Assembly: GCF_009905605.1 (NCBI RefSeq)
Contig: NZ_JAAAKZ010000002.1
Span: forward strand, 806,001 to 870,000
DNA from: Runella sp. CRIBMP
GTDB lineage: Bacteria; Bacteroidota; Bacteroidia; Cytophagales; Spirosomataceae
Direction of reading: 5' to 3'
Length of the DNA stretch: 64,000 nt
The stretch's first letter is position 1, and every line of letters starts with the position of its first letter. The position numbers were made by a program, and so were the translations under genes. Below the pieces are notes generated by a model. The model ran no database searches and had not been told where the DNA came from. It worked only from the letters and a program-made list of their open reading frames with translations. Of the stretch, positions 16,521 through 25,882 are shown piece after piece.

Positions 16521-17282
16521 ATGAATACGCTATACTTTAAACTGGCCATGATGCCGATGGTCATTGGAATGATTACCCTTGTAAGCCGCAAATGGGGCAA
16601 TAAAATTGGAGGGATTATTGGAAGTATGCCATGGGTCGCTGGACCTATTTTGGTGTTTTTTATTGTGGAACAGGGAACGGCCTTCGGTATACGGGCCATT
16701 CCCGGTATTCTGACTGGCGTCGTGTCGTTGGTTGGTTTTTGTTATTGCTACGCTTTTCTTTCAAAGTATCTTACTTGGTTACCAACGCTTCTTATTTCTT
16801 ACGGGGCGTTTGTTGCAGCAGCGCTCTTGCTGGATTCTCTTCATTTGAGCCTGTGGAGTATCTACGGGGTCGCTGTCCTGAGCGTTGTGGCGGCACTGCG
16901 CTATTTTCCACTCCCCGTCGCGGGAATTCCCCCGCTCGAACGAGCCAAAACGCCTAAATTCGATATCCCCTTCCGCATGTTGGTAGCCACCCTTTTTGTA
17001 CTCGCCATTACGGCCCTTGCCAAGGGGTTGGGGCCTACGTGGAGCGGGATTCTGACTCCATTTCCAATTATTACTTCCATTTTGGCCATTTTTACGCACT
17101 ATCTTCAAGGAAGCAATGCTACCATCACCATACTCAGGGGCATTATGATTGGACTGGTAGGCTTTACCACGTTCCTGTTTTTACAAGCGTTTTTCCTACG
17201 AGAATTTTCCATACCAGTTTCGTTTTTGCTTGCCTTTGTGGTCAATGGACTCATCAATGCCGTGGCGATTCGGATTTGGTAA
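16521..17282 (+). CDS. Polytopic membrane protein with two similar halves, function unknown
   Basis: The 253-residue product is almost all membrane helices (about eight). Its halves look alike: KWGNKIGGIIGSMPWVAGPI with FFIVEQG near residues 23-51 matches in pattern GLGPTWSGILTPFPIITSIL with FTHYLQG near 175-203. In both, a helix follows that starts with basic residues and Gly. The second half recalls the small GlpM-like membrane proteins. The frame is open to 16479, but ATG 16521 is preferred, lying after the TACCTTTG box. It converges on ccoI. No function can be named. Confidence 0.6.
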   Translation: MNTLYFKLAMMPMVIGMITLVSRKWGNKIGGIIGSMPWVAGPILVFFIVEQGTAFGIRAIPGILTGVVSLVGFCYCYAFLSKYLTWLPTLLISYGAFVAAALLLDSLHLSLWSIYGVAVLSVVAALRYFPLPVAGIPPLERAKTPKFDIPFRMLVATLFVLAITALAKGLGPTWSGILTPFPIITSILAIFTHYLQGSNATITILRGIMIGLVGFTTFLFLQAFFLREFSIPVSFLLAFVVNGLINAVAIRIW

Positions 17283-17290
17283 TAAGTAAG

Positions 17291-19777
17291 TTAAAGCGCT
17301 CTTGCGGTGGCAATTCTACTGGCAATGGTGGTGTACAGGACGATAGAAATCGAGCTTGCTGGCATCAAAATGGCCGCAATAACGGGGGCTAATGTGCCCG
17401 TCAATGCAAAACTTAGCCCAATGATGTTGTACACTACTGAGATAATAAAACTCTGAACCACAATGCTGCGGCCCGCTTTGGCGAGGCGTACGTATTGGGG
17501 CAAGAACGACAAATGGCTGCCTTCCAAAATACCATCGCAGGCGGGCGAAAAATTGTTGATATTGTCAGAAACGGCGATGCCCACATTACTTTGGACCAAA
17601 GCCCCCGCGTCGTTGAGGCCATCGCCCACCATCAGCACTTTGCGACCTTTTTGTTGCAATTGTTCAATGAATATGAGCTTATCTTCGGGTTTTTGATTGA
17701 AATGCAAGTGCGTAGCATCTCCAAACAAATGGCCCAATAATACTACATCCGTCGGTTTGTCGCCCGATAAAAGATACGTTTGATAGTTTTTATGCTTGAG
17801 GGCCTGGAGCGTATCAGATAGGTTGTCACGGTAGTAACTGTGAATTTCAAAATAACCGACTTGTTGTTCGCCAAAAGAAAAATAGACCCTACTGTGAGCA
17901 TTGGATGCCGTGGCGGGAGCTTCAACCAACCCTACAAAAGCGGCTGACCCTAATTTTATAAGGCAGTTTTCGCCTAAGTTGGCCATAATTCCCTTGCCTT
18001 CAATTTCCTGAAAGCCCGTCAGGGCGGTTTCTTTGGGAACGGCTGCCAACGATTTAGAAATGAGCCGGCTCAGGGGGTGAGAAGATTGCTCACACATCGT
18101 ACGCACGATCCGCTGCTGAATACGCGTAAGCGGCGTGCCTTTAAATTGGATTTGACCCGCGTCGGGCAAGGTTAAAGTGCCTGTTTTGTCAAAAACAACG
18201 GTATCAATTTCTGATAAGCTTTCAATGACTTTGGCATTTTTGAGGTAAAATTTATGCTTGCCAAACATCCCCAAAATATTACCGTTGGTAAAAGTATCGG
18301 AGAGCAGTAAAGCGCACGGACAAGCTACAATCAGGATGGTGGTGATTGCGTTGATGCCGCGCGGCAAATCGCCCGCCCATATCCAAAAGACCAATCCCGC
18401 AAGGCCCAGTCCCAAGACCGTCCACGTAAAATAACGGTTGATTTGCGCCACCAAATCGCGGTCCTGCTTTTGGTTGTTTTGGGTGAAAGAATCTTTGTTC
18501 CAAAGCTGCGTCAGATAACTTTGTGAAACCCGCTTGGTGACTTCCAACTCAATGGCACCGCCCACCTGACGTCCACCTGCGTAGATAATTTCATTCCGGG
18601 TTTTTTCTACGGGTTCTGATTCTCCCGATACAAAGCTGTAGTCAATCATCGCCCGCTCACTCACAAGACGTGCATCGGCAGGAATCAATTCTTTGTTGCG
18701 AATCAAAATGTGGTCGCCAGCTTGCAGGTCGGTCACCATAATCTGCGGCTCCTCGGCATTGACGGCGTAATGCGCATTTTGTGTCTCGTCCATGGGCTTT
18801 TCGGCCGTGCTTTTGCTTTTTTGCAATAACGTCACGGCCACGGGGAAATAAGATTTATAGTCGCGGTCAAACGAAATAACCGAGTAAGTTTTGTCTTGAA
18901 AATACCGCCCTAGCAGCATAAAAAAAACAATTCCCGTCATGGAGTCGAGATAACCTACACCCGTTTGGGTGCCGATTTCGTACAAACTGCGCACAAACGT
19001 GACCAAAATAGCCAACGCAATAGGAGCGTCAATGTTCAAATAACGTTTTCGAATGGCTTTCCAAGCCGACACAAAGAAGTCCGAAGCGGCATAAAAAAAG
19101 ACGGGCAACGCCAGCACCACGCTAAAAATACTAAACAGGGATTGCAACTTCTGGTCGGTTTGGGTGTCGCCCAATCCAAAATAATCGGGGAAGCTCATCA
19201 TCATGACGTTGCCGAAGGCAAATCCCGAAATACCGATTTTGTATAAACGCGTTCGGTTGGTTTTGGGGGATTGGTCAGATTCAACATCCTGAAGGCTGAT
19301 GTAGGGTTCGTATCCGATGTACGTCAGCAGTTCAGCCAATTGACTCAGCTTAATTTTTTCTTCATCAACAATAATTCGCACCCGTTTTTCAGGAAAATTT
19401 ACCACCGCCGAAATGACGCCTTCCTGCAATCGGTGGAGGTTTTCAAGCAAATAAACGCACGAACTACAGTGCATTTGTGGCAGGTACCAGTTGATGTGCG
19501 TTTGGCGGCCATCCGTAAATTGAATGATGCGCTGATGCACTTCTGGAAGGTCTAAGTAGGCGTATTTGCCTTTGTAATAGTTTTTATCGGGCGAAACCCC
19601 CGGATTTTTTGTAAAATCGTAGTAACTGCACAGTTCGTTTTCCTGCAATAACTCATAGACCAATTTGCAGCCTTCGCAGCAAAAGGGTTTGTCGTCGTGG
19701 ACGATGACGGTTTCTTCACAGTCGGCTCCGCAATGATAGCAGGCGACTTCGACAGTAGGTGAAATGGATTGCGACAT
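17291..19777 (-). CDS. ccoI: Copper-translocating P1B-type ATPase of cbb3 assembly (CcoI/FixI)
   Basis: This 828-residue P-type ATPase starts with a Cys-rich metal-binding region (ACYHCGADC, PFCCEGCKLVYELL) and an HMA domain with MHCSSC near 102. Eight membrane helices are expected. The Cu-site motif is CPC near 486, the phosphorylation motif DKTGTL has its Asp near 529, and the hinge is GDGLNDA near 716. The N-terminal Cys domain plus HMA is the CcoI/FixI architecture, which exports Cu(I) for cbb3 oxidase assembly rather than detoxification. Its upstream palindrome matches that of the cbb3 operon. Confidence 0.93.
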   Translation of the reverse strand: MSQSISPTVEVACYHCGADCEETVIVHDDKPFCCEGCKLVYELLQENELCSYYDFTKNPGVSPDKNYYKGKYAYLDLPEVHQRIIQFTDGRQTHINWYLPQMHCSSCVYLLENLHRLQEGVISAVVNFPEKRVRIIVDEEKIKLSQLAELLTYIGYEPYISLQDVESDQSPKTNRTRLYKIGISGFAFGNVMMMSFPDYFGLGDTQTDQKLQSLFSIFSVVLALPVFFYAASDFFVSAWKAIRKRYLNIDAPIALAILVTFVRSLYEIGTQTGVGYLDSMTGIVFFMLLGRYFQDKTYSVISFDRDYKSYFPVAVTLLQKSKSTAEKPMDETQNAHYAVNAEEPQIMVTDLQAGDHILIRNKELIPADARLVSERAMIDYSFVSGESEPVEKTRNEIIYAGGRQVGGAIELEVTKRVSQSYLTQLWNKDSFTQNNQKQDRDLVAQINRYFTWTVLGLGLAGLVFWIWAGDLPRGINAITTILIVACPCALLLSDTFTNGNILGMFGKHKFYLKNAKVIESLSEIDTVVFDKTGTLTLPDAGQIQFKGTPLTRIQQRIVRTMCEQSSHPLSRLISKSLAAVPKETALTGFQEIEGKGIMANLGENCLIKLGSAAFVGLVEAPATASNAHSRVYFSFGEQQVGYFEIHSYYRDNLSDTLQALKHKNYQTYLLSGDKPTDVVLLGHLFGDATHLHFNQKPEDKLIFIEQLQQKGRKVLMVGDGLNDAGALVQSNVGIAVSDNINNFSPACDGILEGSHLSFLPQYVRLAKAGRSIVVQSFIISVVYNIIGLSFALTGTLAPVIAAILMPASSISIVLYTTIASRIATARAL

Positions 19778-19851
19778 ACAATGGGTATTTGTATTTGCCC
19801 AAAATTGCGTCGGGGACTGTCACTAATATATGAGTATTGTCAACGTAGAAA

Positions 19852-19867
19852 ACTGACCTTTGTCAGT
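19852..19867. promoter_or_regulatory. CRP/FNR-type palindrome upstream of ccoI
   Basis: ACTGACCTTTGTCAGT is a perfect 6+6 dyad with a 4-nt spacer, the best of the three copies. It lies about 82 nt upstream of the ccoI start codon (site centre to ATG). Confidence 0.55.
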
Positions 19868-19892
19868 AATTTAGAAAGTTGAAATGAGGGGA

Positions 19893-20540
19893 TTAATTAT
19901 TGCCGTAATACTTCAAATAGGCAACGAGACGGTCGTAATTGGCGCGTTCGACGTCATTGCCAAATTTAGAGAGATAGCTTCGGTATATTTCAATGAGTCG
20001 GTCAAATTGCGGGCTGTTATTGAGTTTGGCAGCTACAATTCCCTTAAAACAGCGATGTACCTGATTATAGAGGTATTTCGATGATTTTTGGGGCATCAGG
20101 TTCAGAATGCGGTCAATGTCGCCTACGTGCGTAATAGAAGCAAGAAAGCCAAAGCCTGAAAGCTGCATAAACTCTTTGATTGACTCGCAGGCATCGGTCA
20201 AATCTTCGTCATTTTGAATTTTATAACGGAAGTAATTGACGTCGTTGTATTTGCCCGTGGAGATGATAATGGTATTGACGTCAGAACGAAAATCGACCAA
20301 ATTGGCATTTAAAAACTGCTGCGCTATTTGTTCTACCTGATCATTACGGCATCCAATGTGAACTTCTATCCACGCATCATTTTCTTTTTCGTATTCAGAA
20401 ACCGAAAAAATGATGTTTGTGAAGCCTGCAGGTGTATTTTTGCGAAATTGTTTTTTGTCCATCAACAGTCGAAACCCTTCTGCTTCGAAAAAATCGTACA
20501 GGGCGTAGTAAAGCTTGGCTTCGGTTGTTTTGAGGCTCAT
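19893..20540 (-). CDS. Cytoplasmic protein of unknown function, 215 residues
   Basis: No signal peptide or membrane helix is present. The N-terminal 90 residues (LYYALYDFFEAEGFRLL... IIFSVSEYEKENDAWIEVHIGCR) alternate strands and helices in a way that recalls DUF4304-like proteins, but the match is only general. A helical C-terminal part ends with DRLVAYLKYYGNN. It is divergent from the TonB-dependent receptor gene and separated from ccoI by about 115 nt. I do not recognise the family. Confidence 0.6.
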   Translation of the reverse strand: MSLKTTEAKLYYALYDFFEAEGFRLLMDKKQFRKNTPAGFTNIIFSVSEYEKENDAWIEVHIGCRNDQVEQIAQQFLNANLVDFRSDVNTIIISTGKYNDVNYFRYKIQNDEDLTDACESIKEFMQLSGFGFLASITHVGDIDRILNLMPQKSSKYLYNQVHRCFKGIVAAKLNNSPQFDRLIEIYRSYLSKFGNDVERANYDRLVAYLKYYGNN

Positions 20541-20583
20541 TGTTTTGACTTTGATTGATAACTAAATTCCTTAATACTAAGTT

Positions 20584-20591
20584 TACATTTG
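20584..20591 (+). promoter_or_regulatory. -7 box of the TonB-dependent receptor gene
   Basis: TACATTTG fits TAnnTTTG and lies 24 nt before the ATG at 20616. Confidence 0.45.
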
Positions 20592-20615
20592 GTATTAAAC
20601 AACGCAAGTATATTG

Positions 20616-22997
20616 ATGAAACATATATCCACTGTTTATTTGAATTTTTCGGTAACTGTTAGCTTCTTTCTTCTGGTGACGGTTTTTTGCTTTTCTGGTT
20701 CACTTTTTGGACAAACAACCCTTACCCAAACCTTGCGGGGCGTGGTGTTGGACATCGACAACAATCAGCCGCTTGCGGGGGCGAACGTTACATTGACGGG
20801 CACCGACAAAGGCATCATCACGGAGGCCGACGGTAGTTTTCGATTTACGGCGATTCCTATCGGTCGGTATTCGGTCCAAATAAGCAGTATTGGTTTTGAA
20901 ACGACCATTATCCCCGAGGTTTTATTGGAAGCTGGAAAAGAGAAAGTACTAACCATTTCCCTCAAAGAAAGTCCTCAGCAGCTCGACGAGGCGGTTGTGC
21001 GCACCGCCCGTCCTGTTTCACAAAGTAGCATACAGAGCATTACCATCGAACAAACGTTACGCTATGCGGCTACCTTTTTTGACCCCGCCCGTCTCGCTAC
21101 GTCGTTTCCGGGCGTAGTGGCGGCCAACGACCAAGCCAATAATCTGGTCATTCGCGGCAATTCTCCGACAGGAACGCAGTGGCGATTGGAGGGCATTGAG
21201 ATTGTGAACCCCAATCACCTCAGCAATGCGGGAACGTTTAGCGACCGACCGACGCAATCGGGCGGTGGAACCAATATTCTGAGTGCGCAACTCATGGAGC
21301 GCGCCGACTTTTTGACGGGAGCTTTTCCTTCTCAATACGGCAATGTTTTGGGTGGAGTGATGGATGTACATTTGCGCAAAGGTAATGACCAAAAGCACGA
21401 ATTTACGACGCAGGCGGGTTTGATTGGCATTGACATATCGGCCGAGGGGCCCATTTCCAGCAAAAATAAATCATCGTATCTGATCAATTATCGCTATTCA
21501 TTCACAGGACTATTGGCAGCGATGGGCGTCAAATTTGGCGGAGAAGATATTCGTTTTCAGGACCTTTCGTTCAATCTATCGTTCCCTACCCGAAAAGCGG
21601 GCCATTTTACCGTGTTTGGAATGGGAGGCGCGAGTAGTAATATGTTTAAGGCCGAGCGTGATACGCTGTTGTGGGAAGTTGAAAAAGACGGATTTGACAT
21701 TGAATTTAAAAACCGAATGGGCGCCATCGGCTTGACGCATAAACTGAAAGTAGGCCGAAATTCTAGCCTACGTACGGTGTTGGCAGCCTCGGCATTGGAG
21801 ACGCGCCGCGAAGGTTATGTGCTTTCGAAAATCTCCTATAATCGCTTTTTTGTTCAGTTGGATGCTTTCAAAAAAACACGTTATTCGTTCTCGACGACCC
21901 TCTCTCATAAACTCAATGCGCAGTGGCAGTTGCAAGAAGGCGTGTACCTAACGTATCAGCAAGATTCGGTTAATATCAGCAATCGGGGGATTGCAAGGGG
22001 TGGCATGAAGGGACTGATTATTCAGCCGTACATCAACCTCACGGGGCGAATTGCCCCACGATTGACGATGCAGCTGGGACTTCATTGGCTTGAATATACC
22101 TACAATCAAACCAATTCGCTGGAGCCTCGTGCCTCCCTGCGTTATAGCGCCAATAAACGTACCGCGTTTAGTTTATCGTACGGCCTACACAGTCAATTGC
22201 AATTGCCGCAGACGTATTTGGCCCTCAAAAATTCAGCCACCCGCGACGAAGTATTTCCCAATGTTCGTTTAGGGTTTACCAAAGCACAACATTTCGTAGC
22301 GGGCTATGAGCAAAGCCTTTCGCCACTCTCTTCACTGAAAGTAGAAGTTTATTATCAATCCTTGTACAATGTGCCCGTGGCCAAGAATCCGTCGATTGTG
22401 AGCTACCGGGTCATTCCCGCTTTCTCGACTTTGAATCTGTTGGAAGGTTTTACGGATGGAGAATTGGCCAACACGGGTACTGGCAGGAATTACGGTATCG
22501 AAGTAACCTATCAACAATTGCTACAAAATAATTTTTACGCACTTATCACGGGTTCATTGTATAATTCGAGGTATAAAGGGCAAGATGGAGTCGACCGCAA
22601 TACGCGCTTTAATGGCAATCATACGTTCAGTCTGGCGGGTGGAAAAGAGTTTCATCGTCGTCCTAACCGTCCGTTTGGCGTTAATGTACGGGTTTTGTGG
22701 CTAGGTGGCTACCGCGACTCTCCGATTGATTTGGAAGCCTCGAAAGGTGCGGCCCAAACGGTGTATAAAGCCACGGAATTATACACGATTAAATTAAAGG
22801 ATTATTTCCGTCCCGACTTGCGCATTTTCTGGAAACGCAACAAACCTAACTACACCCGGACGTGGTCAATTGATATTCAGAACGTGACGAGTACTAAAAA
22901 TGAAGCCTTCAGTTACTACGATATTCTTCAACGTAAGGTTGTTCAGCAGTACCAGCTCGGGATTTTGCCAGTCGTGAATTATCGGGTGGAATTCTGA
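20616..22997 (+). CDS. TonB-dependent outer-membrane receptor with carboxypeptidase-regulatory-like N-terminus
   Basis: The order is: signal peptide ending SLFGQ (about residues 1-33), a CarboxypepD_reg-like beta-sandwich (LRGVVLDIDNNQPLAGANVT through LKES, about 40-125), a plug domain (NLVIRGNSPTGTQWRLEGIE) and a 22-strand-type barrel ending with aromatic VNYRVEF. About 793 residues. It lacks SusC-specific features and no SusD-type lipoprotein gene follows, so the ligand is unknown; other substrates such as metal chelates or peptides are possible. ATG 20616 is chosen over an upstream TTG. It stands alone as a transcription unit. Confidence 0.88.
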   Translation: MKHISTVYLNFSVTVSFFLLVTVFCFSGSLFGQTTLTQTLRGVVLDIDNNQPLAGANVTLTGTDKGIITEADGSFRFTAIPIGRYSVQISSIGFETTIIPEVLLEAGKEKVLTISLKESPQQLDEAVVRTARPVSQSSIQSITIEQTLRYAATFFDPARLATSFPGVVAANDQANNLVIRGNSPTGTQWRLEGIEIVNPNHLSNAGTFSDRPTQSGGGTNILSAQLMERADFLTGAFPSQYGNVLGGVMDVHLRKGNDQKHEFTTQAGLIGIDISAEGPISSKNKSSYLINYRYSFTGLLAAMGVKFGGEDIRFQDLSFNLSFPTRKAGHFTVFGMGGASSNMFKAERDTLLWEVEKDGFDIEFKNRMGAIGLTHKLKVGRNSSLRTVLAASALETRREGYVLSKISYNRFFVQLDAFKKTRYSFSTTLSHKLNAQWQLQEGVYLTYQQDSVNISNRGIARGGMKGLIIQPYINLTGRIAPRLTMQLGLHWLEYTYNQTNSLEPRASLRYSANKRTAFSLSYGLHSQLQLPQTYLALKNSATRDEVFPNVRLGFTKAQHFVAGYEQSLSPLSSLKVEVYYQSLYNVPVAKNPSIVSYRVIPAFSTLNLLEGFTDGELANTGTGRNYGIEVTYQQLLQNNFYALITGSLYNSRYKGQDGVDRNTRFNGNHTFSLAGGKEFHRRPNRPFGVNVRVLWLGGYRDSPIDLEASKGAAQTVYKATELYTIKLKDYFRPDLRIFWKRNKPNYTRTWSIDIQNVTSTKNEAFSYYDILQRKVVQQYQLGILPVVNYRVEF

Positions 22998-23049
22998 GGC
23001 CAGATAAAATATTTAACACCGATTTTTTTAAAACATCAGGGCTTTACTG

Positions 23050-23370
23050 TCAAATAAACACAATATCGGTAATCAATTCATACCCAAAGGAGTCGTTAAG
23101 GGATTGGATGAGTTTGCGTTTGGCAATCACCAATTCGTTGGCCAGAGGGGCCGAGTCCAGTCGGAGAAACAGGACTTTGTCTTTTACGTAAATATCCGAA
23201 GTACGCGAAGCAATCTCTTTGCCTACCAGTTTTTCCCAATACACTTTCACCGACGACTCATCAAATTTCCCGCGTAGACGGTAAATTTCCAACATTTTAT
23301 TGATGGCATCGCCCACGGTAGTTACACCCGGACGGCGGGCTGCATTTTCTTTTTTAAAACGGTAAACCAT
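23050..23370 (-). CDS. DUF721 (DciA-like) protein
   Basis: The 106-residue protein carries the DUF721 pattern: an N-terminal helix (VGDAINKMLEIYRLRGKFD), then VYWEKLVGKEIASRT, then the KH-like strand-helix part VLFLRLDSAPLANELVIAKR. DUF721 proteins include DciA, which promotes loading of the DnaB helicase in bacteria without DnaC. Bacteroidota members are shorter than proteobacterial ones, and the role is inferred. The dnaB gene lies about 4 kb away. It converges on the receptor gene. Confidence 0.8.
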   Translation of the reverse strand: MVYRFKKENAARRPGVTTVGDAINKMLEIYRLRGKFDESSVKVYWEKLVGKEIASRTSDIYVKDKVLFLRLDSAPLANELVIAKRKLIQSLNDSFGYELITDIVFI

Positions 23371-23521
23371 ATTTATGGGTAGAGTTTTCTATGACAAAGC
23401 TACAATAAGATGAAGAAATTTGGATTGGAACAACGAGTTTTTTCTGATTTATTTTGGATTCAGCCCTTTGCGCTGTAATATTGCACCATCAAGTCAGTTG
23501 CTTCTATTATGCACAGCGATT

Positions 23522-23647
23522 GATTTATAAAGAAGGGGGGAGAGAATAGGCTCCGCGAACCTCTGGCAACCTGTTTCCCAATACACGAGATAAGGTGCTA
23601 ATTCCTACCTAAGCGGTCGCAAAAACGACCCTCAGGGGATATAAATC
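23522..23647 (+). ncRNA. SAM-I (S-box) riboswitch upstream of metX
   Basis: The closing helix P1 is GATTTATA (23522-23529) with TATAAATC (23640-23647). Inside are the S-box landmarks in order: the purine-rich GGGGGGAGAGAA, CTCTGGCAACCTG, then AAGGTGCTAATTCC (about 23592-23605), and a small hairpin GGTCGC-AAAAA-CGACC. This class binds S-adenosylmethionine and lowers expression of methionine genes. The start of metX is about 150 nt further on; no clear intrinsic terminator is seen, so the output may be translational or Rho-dependent. The rest of the 23371-23799 gap holds a weak CATCTT/AAGATG stem (23709-23726) and a 21-codon frame (23657-23722). Confidence 0.85.
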
Positions 23648-23799
23648 GAAACATTCATGTTAAGATTCCCGGAAAAACAAATGCGCCTTTTGCGCAACAC
23701 ACGTTTGTCATCTTTTCGTTAAGATGCACTGGGCCGTTACTATCCCTTGGAAATTGAAAACGCTGAAACAACAAAACCACTTTTAATTGTTTTTGAACC

Positions 23800-24834
23800 T
23801 TGGCAGTTACTTTATTCAAATATCCTTACACGTTTCCTTTGGAACTGGGCGGCGAACTGGCAGGCTTCCAATTGGCGTACACTACCCACGGCACCCGCAA
23901 CGCCGACAGCAGCAATGTTTTATGGATTTGCCACGCCCTCACGGGCAGCTCTGACCCTACCGATTGGTGGGACGGGTTGGTAGGCCCCGGACTTCATTAT
24001 GACCCCAAGGATTGGTTTATTATATGCGTCAATGTACTCGGCTCGCATTACGGCTCCACCAACGCCTTGAGTATCAACACTAAAACAAAAGCGCCATACT
24101 TTCAGAGTTTTCCTGACATCACCATACGGGACAATATCTACGCTTTTGAACTACTTCGTGAACACCTCGGCATTGAGCACATTCATACCTTGGCGGGCGG
24201 CTCTTTGGGCGGGCAGCAAGCCCTCGAATGGGCCATTCTCAAACCCGATTTAATCGAAAATTTGGTCTTGATTGCCACCAATGCCCTCCACTCACCGTGG
24301 GGAATTGCGTTCAATGAATCGCAGCGCATGGCCATCAAAGCTGACCCCACTTGGCAAGAAGCCCGCCCCGACGCAGGCATCGAAGGCATGAAAGTGGCGC
24401 GCTCCATTGCCCTGCTGTCGTACCGCAATTATGACACCTACGACTTTACCCAAGCCCGCGACAGCAACGAACAAACCGATCATTTCCGGGCGGCTACGTA
24501 TCAGCAATACCAAGGTGATAAATTAGCCCACCGCTTCAATGCGTTTTCTTACTGGACACTTTCTCGAATGATGGATTTGCACAACGTGGGCCGCAACCGT
24601 CCGAGCGTAACCAATGCCCTCTCGCAAGTAAAAGCGCATACGCTGGTGGTGGGAATCAGTTCGGATATTTTATTCCAACCTAGCGAACAAAAATTCCTCG
24701 CCCGACACATTCCCGATGCTGAGTACCAAGAAATTGACTCACTCTACGGTCACGACGGCTTTTTGATTGAATACAAGCAGTTGAAGCAGATTTTGCAAGC
24801 TTGGGAAACCAAAGGAATCCCGCAAGGACGTTAA
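23800..24834 (+). CDS. metX: Homoserine O-acetyltransferase
   Basis: This alpha/beta-hydrolase-fold enzyme acetylates (or succinylates) homoserine in methionine synthesis. Family motifs are LAYTTHGTRN, HALTGSSD, WWDGLVGPG, VLGSHYGST, the nucleophile elbow GGSLGGQQALEW (Ser135) and GHDGFLIE near the C-terminus (catalytic His, with an earlier Asp in GISSDI). An in-frame stop just upstream (23794-23796) leaves TTG 23800 as the only plausible start giving a complete N-terminus. The SAM riboswitch upstream supports the methionine role. Acyl-donor preference cannot be told from sequence alone. Confidence 0.9.
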   Translation: MAVTLFKYPYTFPLELGGELAGFQLAYTTHGTRNADSSNVLWICHALTGSSDPTDWWDGLVGPGLHYDPKDWFIICVNVLGSHYGSTNALSINTKTKAPYFQSFPDITIRDNIYAFELLREHLGIEHIHTLAGGSLGGQQALEWAILKPDLIENLVLIATNALHSPWGIAFNESQRMAIKADPTWQEARPDAGIEGMKVARSIALLSYRNYDTYDFTQARDSNEQTDHFRAATYQQYQGDKLAHRFNAFSYWTLSRMMDLHNVGRNRPSVTNALSQVKAHTLVVGISSDILFQPSEQKFLARHIPDAEYQEIDSLYGHDGFLIEYKQLKQILQAWETKGIPQGR

Positions 24835-24850
24835 TGTAAATGCAATCCAA

Positions 24851-25882
24851 ATGCTCAAAAAAGTCCTCCTCGTTGTTTTGCTTGTGCTCGTCGTCCTCGG
24901 TATATTCTATCGAGAACTGATTAGTTACGGATACATGCAGGCCAAAGGACAGGTGAGTATTTTGTTCAACACCCGCCCAGTAGCGGAAGTTTTGCAGGAC
25001 CCTACCCTCCCCGACTCGCTCAAACAGCGGCTAAAACTCATCGGTGAAATCAAGCAATTTGCCATTGATTCACTCGGATTGGACTCTTCGGGCAGTTATA
25101 CCGAATTTTATGATCAGGGCGGTAAACCCATTTTATGGGTGCTTACCGCCTGTGAAAAATTCCAAATGAAGCCCAAGCAGTGGAGCTTTCCCATCATCGG
25201 GACGTTTTCTTACAAAGGCTTTTTTGATACCACCCGTGCCTATACCGAAGAGAAAACGCTCCTAGCGGCAGGATTTGACACCCAAATCAACGAAGTGTCG
25301 GCATGGAGTACGTTGGGTTTTTTCAAAGACCCGATTTTATCTTCGATGCTCTACCGAGGCGAAGGCAGTCTGGCCAACCTCATCATCCATGAAATGACCC
25401 ACGGCACGCTCTTTGTCAAGGATAATCTAGAATTAAATGAAAATCTGGCAAGCTTTGTCGGTGACTACGGGGCGGTGCGATTTATGGAAGCCAAATACGG
25501 AAAGAACGCACCGCAGCTTGAACGTTATGAATTTCGAAAACGCTACAACGACGCCCTCAGTCAGCACATTGTACGAGGGGCCAATCAACTTGACAGCCTC
25601 TATAAAAAGTTTAGGCCTTCGTTTGCTACATCCCTCAAAGACAGTCTCAAAACGACCAAAATTCAACATATTGTCCAAAGTTCGGATACGCTTTTGGGGG
25701 GATTGGTTGGCAAAAAATACCCGTGGCGCGGCAAGAAACTACCCAACAACGCGTTTTTTATTGGGTACCTTACGTACCATTCTCAACAAAATCAGTTCAA
25801 TAAAGAGTTTAATGAAAGGTTTAAAGGGAACTTTCGCGCCTATCTTTCGTACTTAAAAACGAAGTACCCTACCTCCTTTTAG
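24851..25882 (+). CDS. Putative zinc aminopeptidase (PF10023 type)
   Basis: The 343-residue protein has an N-terminal membrane anchor or uncleaved signal (residues 3-20). It carries the metallopeptidase motif HEMTH (His180, Glu181, His184) followed by a downstream NENLASFVGD segment, whose Glu is the likely third zinc ligand. This matches the uncharacterised putative-aminopeptidase family. The catalytic domain faces the periplasm if the helix is an anchor. It begins 16 nt after metX and is probably cotranscribed with it, though a link to methionine is not obvious. Confidence 0.75.
   Translation: MLKKVLLVVLLVLVVLGIFYRELISYGYMQAKGQVSILFNTRPVAEVLQDPTLPDSLKQRLKLIGEIKQFAIDSLGLDSSGSYTEFYDQGGKPILWVLTACEKFQMKPKQWSFPIIGTFSYKGFFDTTRAYTEEKTLLAAGFDTQINEVSAWSTLGFFKDPILSSMLYRGEGSLANLIIHEMTHGTLFVKDNLELNENLASFVGDYGAVRFMEAKYGKNAPQLERYEFRKRYNDALSQHIVRGANQLDSLYKKFRPSFATSLKDSLKTTKIQHIVQSSDTLLGGLVGKKYPWRGKKLPNNAFFIGYLTYHSQQNQFNKEFNERFKGNFRAYLSYLKTKYPTSF

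Noticed and set aside
23747-23983. 78-codon frame at the beginning of metX
   Set aside because: It overlaps the conserved metX N-terminus in another frame.
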